A DNA stretch of 64,000 bases from Gnetum montanum (lineage: Eukaryota; Streptophyta; Gnetopsida; Gnetales; Gnetaceae): positions 221,396-285,395 of the forward strand of contig MNCI01004113.1 of NCBI GenBank assembly GCA_015680685.1. Reading direction: 5' to 3'. Made by a program: the position numbers and the translations under genes. Of this stretch, positions 60,998 through 64,000 are shown piece by piece (within the stretch, counting starts at the first letter, position 1; the number at the start of each line of letters is the position of its first letter). The notes beneath the pieces were generated by a model. It was not told where the DNA came from. It was given only the letters and a program-made list of their open reading frames with translations, and ran no database searches.

Positions 60998-61384
60998 GCT
61001 ACGCTATGCTATGCAGCTCAGCATAGTAGACTTCAGGAGGACAAAATAGAACAAGGGATGCACGATGACAACACTTCAAATTTGCAAGTTAACCATGTTT
61101 CAAAACCTTAAATTTTTTCGTGTTACGCCACGTTACGCTATGCAGTGTAGATCAGCGTAATGCAAACAGCACAGTTGATATAGCTGCAACAACAAGGATA
61201 GCAAAATTCAAATAGTAGCAGTCATTACACCACGATACGCTTCCAGCGTATTGCAGCATAGCCGCGGGGAAATTTATTCTTTTCACCAAAGATCTTGAAG
61301 TCCTTCAACGTGAAAGACAAGGTTAAAATTTTTTTCTTGAGGGTGGTTACGCTATGCTACGCTTCAGAGCATAGCACAGTGTAG
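60998..61384. repeat. Four palindromic words with TACGCTATGC in the A3 LTR
   Basis: Words at 60998-61029, 61121-61162, 61226-61262 and 61346-61384 contain GCTACGCTATGCTATG, TTACGCCACGTTACGC, ATACGCTTCCAGCGTATTGC and TTACGCTATGCTACGC with complementary partners such as CAGCATAGTAG and GAGCATAGC. Spacing is 104-124 bp. They lie just upstream of the TATA box. Confidence 0.65.
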
Positions 61385-61480
61385 CCTCACAAGCTTCAGC
61401 TATAGCATGCCAGGTCAACGACATTCTACAAGCCCACGAAACACATCATCTAAACCGAGTTCTTCTCCTAACCCTAATCC

Positions 61481-61488
61481 TATAAATA
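61481..61488 (+). promoter_or_regulatory. TATA box of the A3 LTR
   Basis: CCTATAAATACCC is a well-formed plant TATA box about 720 bp before the primer site and about 100 bp after the last palindromic word. It would start the element RNA near 61510. Confidence 0.55.
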
Positions 61489-62206
61489 CCCTGGCAGAAA
61501 ATGCTCAAAGGGTTGGCAAAAAAGGGTTGGTTGGTTTTTGGTGAGTTGGCGAAGAAACAAAAAAGAGTTGGCAACAAAAAAGAGGTCGAAAATTTTGAGG
61601 CAGTTGATGAAAGTTGGCAAGAGCATCGACGGTGATAGAGAGAAGCTTTTTGGCTAGAGATTGCAAGTTAGCGAACATTTTGCTTCGAGCTTGACTCCCT
61701 TGCACCCATATTGGCTAGTGAACAAGGTAGATTGGCCTTTTGCTTGTTTAATCTCTAAAGCTTCTTATTGGTCTTAGATACTTCAACCAAACTAAAGTCT
61801 GCTTGCAAATCCCATTGTATTCATCATATTTGTCCATAAGATAGATCCCAAATCTCGGGATTGTGCATTTTCTAAATTTGATTCATTGCATCCTGTTTAC
61901 ATTGATTTTTATAGTTTTTTTGCATAGTTTACATCGTTTTCATTGCCTTCAAGATTTGATCTTGGAGTAGATCTCGTTTTCTCATCAGATTGATATTACG
62001 TTCTCACATCAAATCGTCATTTCGTTACACGATCATTAAGAAATTTACCAACTAAGTAAGTCCCTGTATGATCGAAAAGACTGTTTAGGGCACCTTGGAT
62101 TAGTTTTCTCAAGCATGACCCTTGCATGGATCCCGGGTTGAAACTGTGTATACAGAAATCCTCTCGGTGTTTCCAGCAACTAACATTTTCCAGTGTTACA
62201 GTTTTC

Positions 62207-62223
62207 TAGCGCTAGAAGGAGGG
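62207..62223 (+). other. tRNA-Asn-type primer binding site, element A3
   Basis: TAGCGCTAGAAGGAGGG differs from the expected TGGCGCTAGAAGGAGGG only in one G to A change. It is complementary to the 3' end of plant tRNA-Asn. It lies four bases after the CA end of the LTR. Confidence 0.7.
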
Positions 62224-62455
62224 CCTGAACCTTCAATCTGCGTTTCATGGGTAGTCCTATAAGTTGTCTATACCCATTATCGACTAGCGTAAACATGATA
62301 CCTCCATGGTTTTTTACATGATCGTGTGGTACAGATTGGTTGCTCAGACGATTCCTTTGGAATCCAGTAGGACAAAAAGCCCATGTTTGCCTTTAGCCTA
62401 CTTTTGCCTTTGTGATCCCTATCCCCATTAGCATTACCTTCTAGCTGTGTAGAGA

Positions 62456-64000
62456 ATGGCTATGACAACCATCACCATTTCCACCGCTAGTCTCAAAAGT
62501 CACGGGACAATGCAGGCTATGCCTGCTGCTATCAAGGCACCGACCAGTCTGGTGCGGCCACGCCAATCCCTTAAGATTCAAAACAAAGAGCTTGAGGGGC
62601 ACGCTCAGCACATGGAACATTACAACTTCCTTTGTGCCAAACTTATGGTGAATCTGCCTATGTATCCACAGGAACTCGAAGAGAAAGGTGAATACGAGTT
62701 CATATACTATAATGGAAAGGAATTCGTTCCTTCACCTAATGCTTCCATACCCCTGACGGACCGGCAACAGTGGATCTTGGATCAACTGTTAATGGCCAGG
62801 GCATCAACGGAACAACAAGATACGATGTTTCGTGATGAAGCATCTCACAATGGGCAAGAGGACATAGATTCCCACTCCATGGGAGGCAGTCACACTAGCT
62901 TTGTTATGGCTCCTTCCTCCATAGCGATCCATGCAAATCCACTTTTTATGATCACTACGCCTTTATTGTTGTCTACCGCCAACCATGTTGTGCATGCATC
63001 ACATCAGCATTTCTTCTCTCTGGCTTTCTTTCTAGATGTTATCCCTTCACAGTCCATTCCTCCGTAGTCACAGTCAGCTAACCCATCGCATCATGTACTT
63101 ACACCTACGTTACCATATATGCACATAGTACCCACTTAACAATTATACATAGCTTCTGCATCCATCCCAGCTTTCAATCCTGCTCCATCATCAGTGGCAA
63201 GACCCACCCCTACCATGTGGTGGGCTCCAAATACATCACCCCCTATTCCACAACCTACACAGATGTCCCATTTTCCTCATCATCAACACCAGGTCGCTCA
63301 GGCGGTGAATCCAATTACGGGATCATTGTCTGTGCCACCGACTACACAAAAAATGTATCCTATGGCACAATCAATGGTTTTTTCCCTGCTTGCACCACCT
63401 ACCAAGTGGTGGATGACACAGGCAGTACTGACTACAGGGACAGTTTCACCAACATTGCCCACAGGCCATGCTACTGCTCCTATCCTGCCACCAGTTGTGG
63501 CTCCACCTATTATTCCATAGCCAACCTCTTTGTCCTAGGGTCTAGATTATGCCTTCCAGCTTATTCAAACCCTTACAGAAGAGGTTAAACACCTCAAAGC
63601 TATCGGTTTCGATATAGTATAGGTCATGGATTTCTACCATGATGATCCTATCAGTCTAGTAGTTCCCATCTTGTCATTACCTCCTAGGATGCCACTTCCC
63701 CAATTCACAAAATACAATGGAGAAGGCAATCCCAACACTCATCTCGTTATCATGAAGTCAAATTCATTGTTGCTACAACAATGGCCACATATCATTATCC
63801 ATGTTTTTGCTATGTCCCTAACAGGTAAAGATTTGGATTGGTATCATGCACTTCCACACTTTTCCATCTCGACCTTGGAAGAGCTGTTGACTCAGTTCGT
63901 GAACCATTTCAAATACAACCTGAAACCAGAGGTCACGCTGGACTAGTTAATGGGACTTAAGTAGGATTTGCTTAAATCGGTCCAAAAGTTTATACAATGG
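62456..64000 (+). pseudogene. Gag, element A3 (runs off the window)
   Basis: A single reading frame runs from ATG at 62456 to the right edge with no frameshift. It is interrupted by seven stops (63065, 63137, 63518, 63536, 63620, 63944, 63962), nearly all TAG or TAA where CAG or CAA would fit. It contains HMEHYNFLCAKLMVNLPMYP, GEYEFIYYNGKEFVPSPNAS, a Pro/Thr/Gln-rich middle (63.1-63.5 kb), MDFYHDDPISLVVPILSLPP, KYNGEGNPNTHLVIMKSN and LTGKDLDWYHALPHFSISTL, matching A1 and A2 block for block. Its start is supported by the primer site 230 bp upstream. It encodes the particle protein. It is the best preserved gag here and the least decayed element. Confidence 0.8.

Larger units (their letters stand above)
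60620..62203 (+). repeat. 5' LTR of element A3
   Basis: The sequence ends CAGTGTTACA just before the primer site at 62207. TATAAATA lies at 61481-61488. The terminal part (GGGCACCTTGGATTAG, GCATGGATCCCGGGTTGAAA) resembles the ends of the A2 LTRs. The start is not fixed; it must lie after the upstream primer-like site. This stretch is richer in CpG than the rest of the window, consistent with a younger insertion. Confidence 0.55.

Noticed and set aside
63217-63588. Plus-strand frame of 123 codons
   Set aside because: It overlaps the A3 gag in another frame. The gag frame continues through stops on both sides with homology to A1 and A2, so this frame is a shadow.

Overview
This window looks like intergenic DNA from a plant with a very large genome. 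A gymnosperm would fit the mixture of old, slowly decaying LTR retrotransposons, but the sequence does not prove it. It is AT-rich, has very few CpG sites outside the right-hand 3 kb, and contains no intact host gene. Almost everything recognisable is a broken Ty3/gypsy-type LTR retrotransposon, or the tandem repeats, leaders and extra genes that such elements carry. Stop codons and lost catalytic residues are mostly explained by C to T or G to A changes, as expected from long-term cytosine methylation and deamination.

Layout. 0-2.1 kb (minus strand): a pol fragment in the order RT, RNase H, second (archaeal-type) RNase H, which is the plant Tat lineage. 2.3-2.8 kb: a short GGCC-rich linker repeat. 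2.9-5.7 kb: an array of about 15 units of roughly 187 bp. 6.1-11.6 kb (plus strand): a decayed gene that appears to have several GT-AG introns and lies antisense to the surrounding element. 11.9-15.8 kb (minus): a gag-protease relic (copy A1) with its LTR at about 17.4-18.5 kb. 18.6-27.7 kb (plus): a second gag-protease relic of the same family (A2), with an LTR end, a tRNA-Asn-type primer site, gag-protease, the same linker, several tandem arrays and a second LTR-like end, but no recognisable pol between them. 27.9-30.9 kb (plus): a pol relic (B) in the unusual order second RNase H, RT, RNase H, integrase, cut by a tRNA-derived SINE. 30.9-33.3 kb (minus): a second long decayed gene, antisense and just downstream of that integrase. 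35.4-42.6 kb (minus): an almost complete Athila-like element (D) with LTR, tRNA-Asp-type primer site, gag, protease, RT, RNase H and integrase. 42.6-48.7 kb: mostly featureless, with one more SINE. 48.7-52.2 kb (minus): a chromovirus-like pol relic (E) with its 3' LTR. 53.0-54.1 kb: an array of about 198 bp units. 54.3-56.2 kb (minus): a Tat-lineage second RNase H plus integrase fragment (P3). 56.2-57.1 kb: LTR-like sequence resembling that of E. 57.6-58.6 kb: a second LTR of the D type. 60.6-64.0 kb (plus): the youngest element (A3), with LTR, TATA box, tRNA-Asn primer site and a gag reading frame that runs off the window.

How the parts relate. A1, A2 and A3 belong to one gag-protease family. 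A1 and A2 point away from each other from about 18.55 kb. The extra genes at 6.1-11.6 and 30.9-33.3 kb are antisense to the elements around them, as described for additional ORFs in some Tat-lineage elements. The most unusual features are the probable intron-bearing antisense gene, the pol domain order in B, and a theme shared across families: several arrays and LTRs carry repeated short imperfect palindromes whose sequence is specific to that element, while the architecture recurs. All function calls come from reading the translations by eye; no database search or alignment was run.
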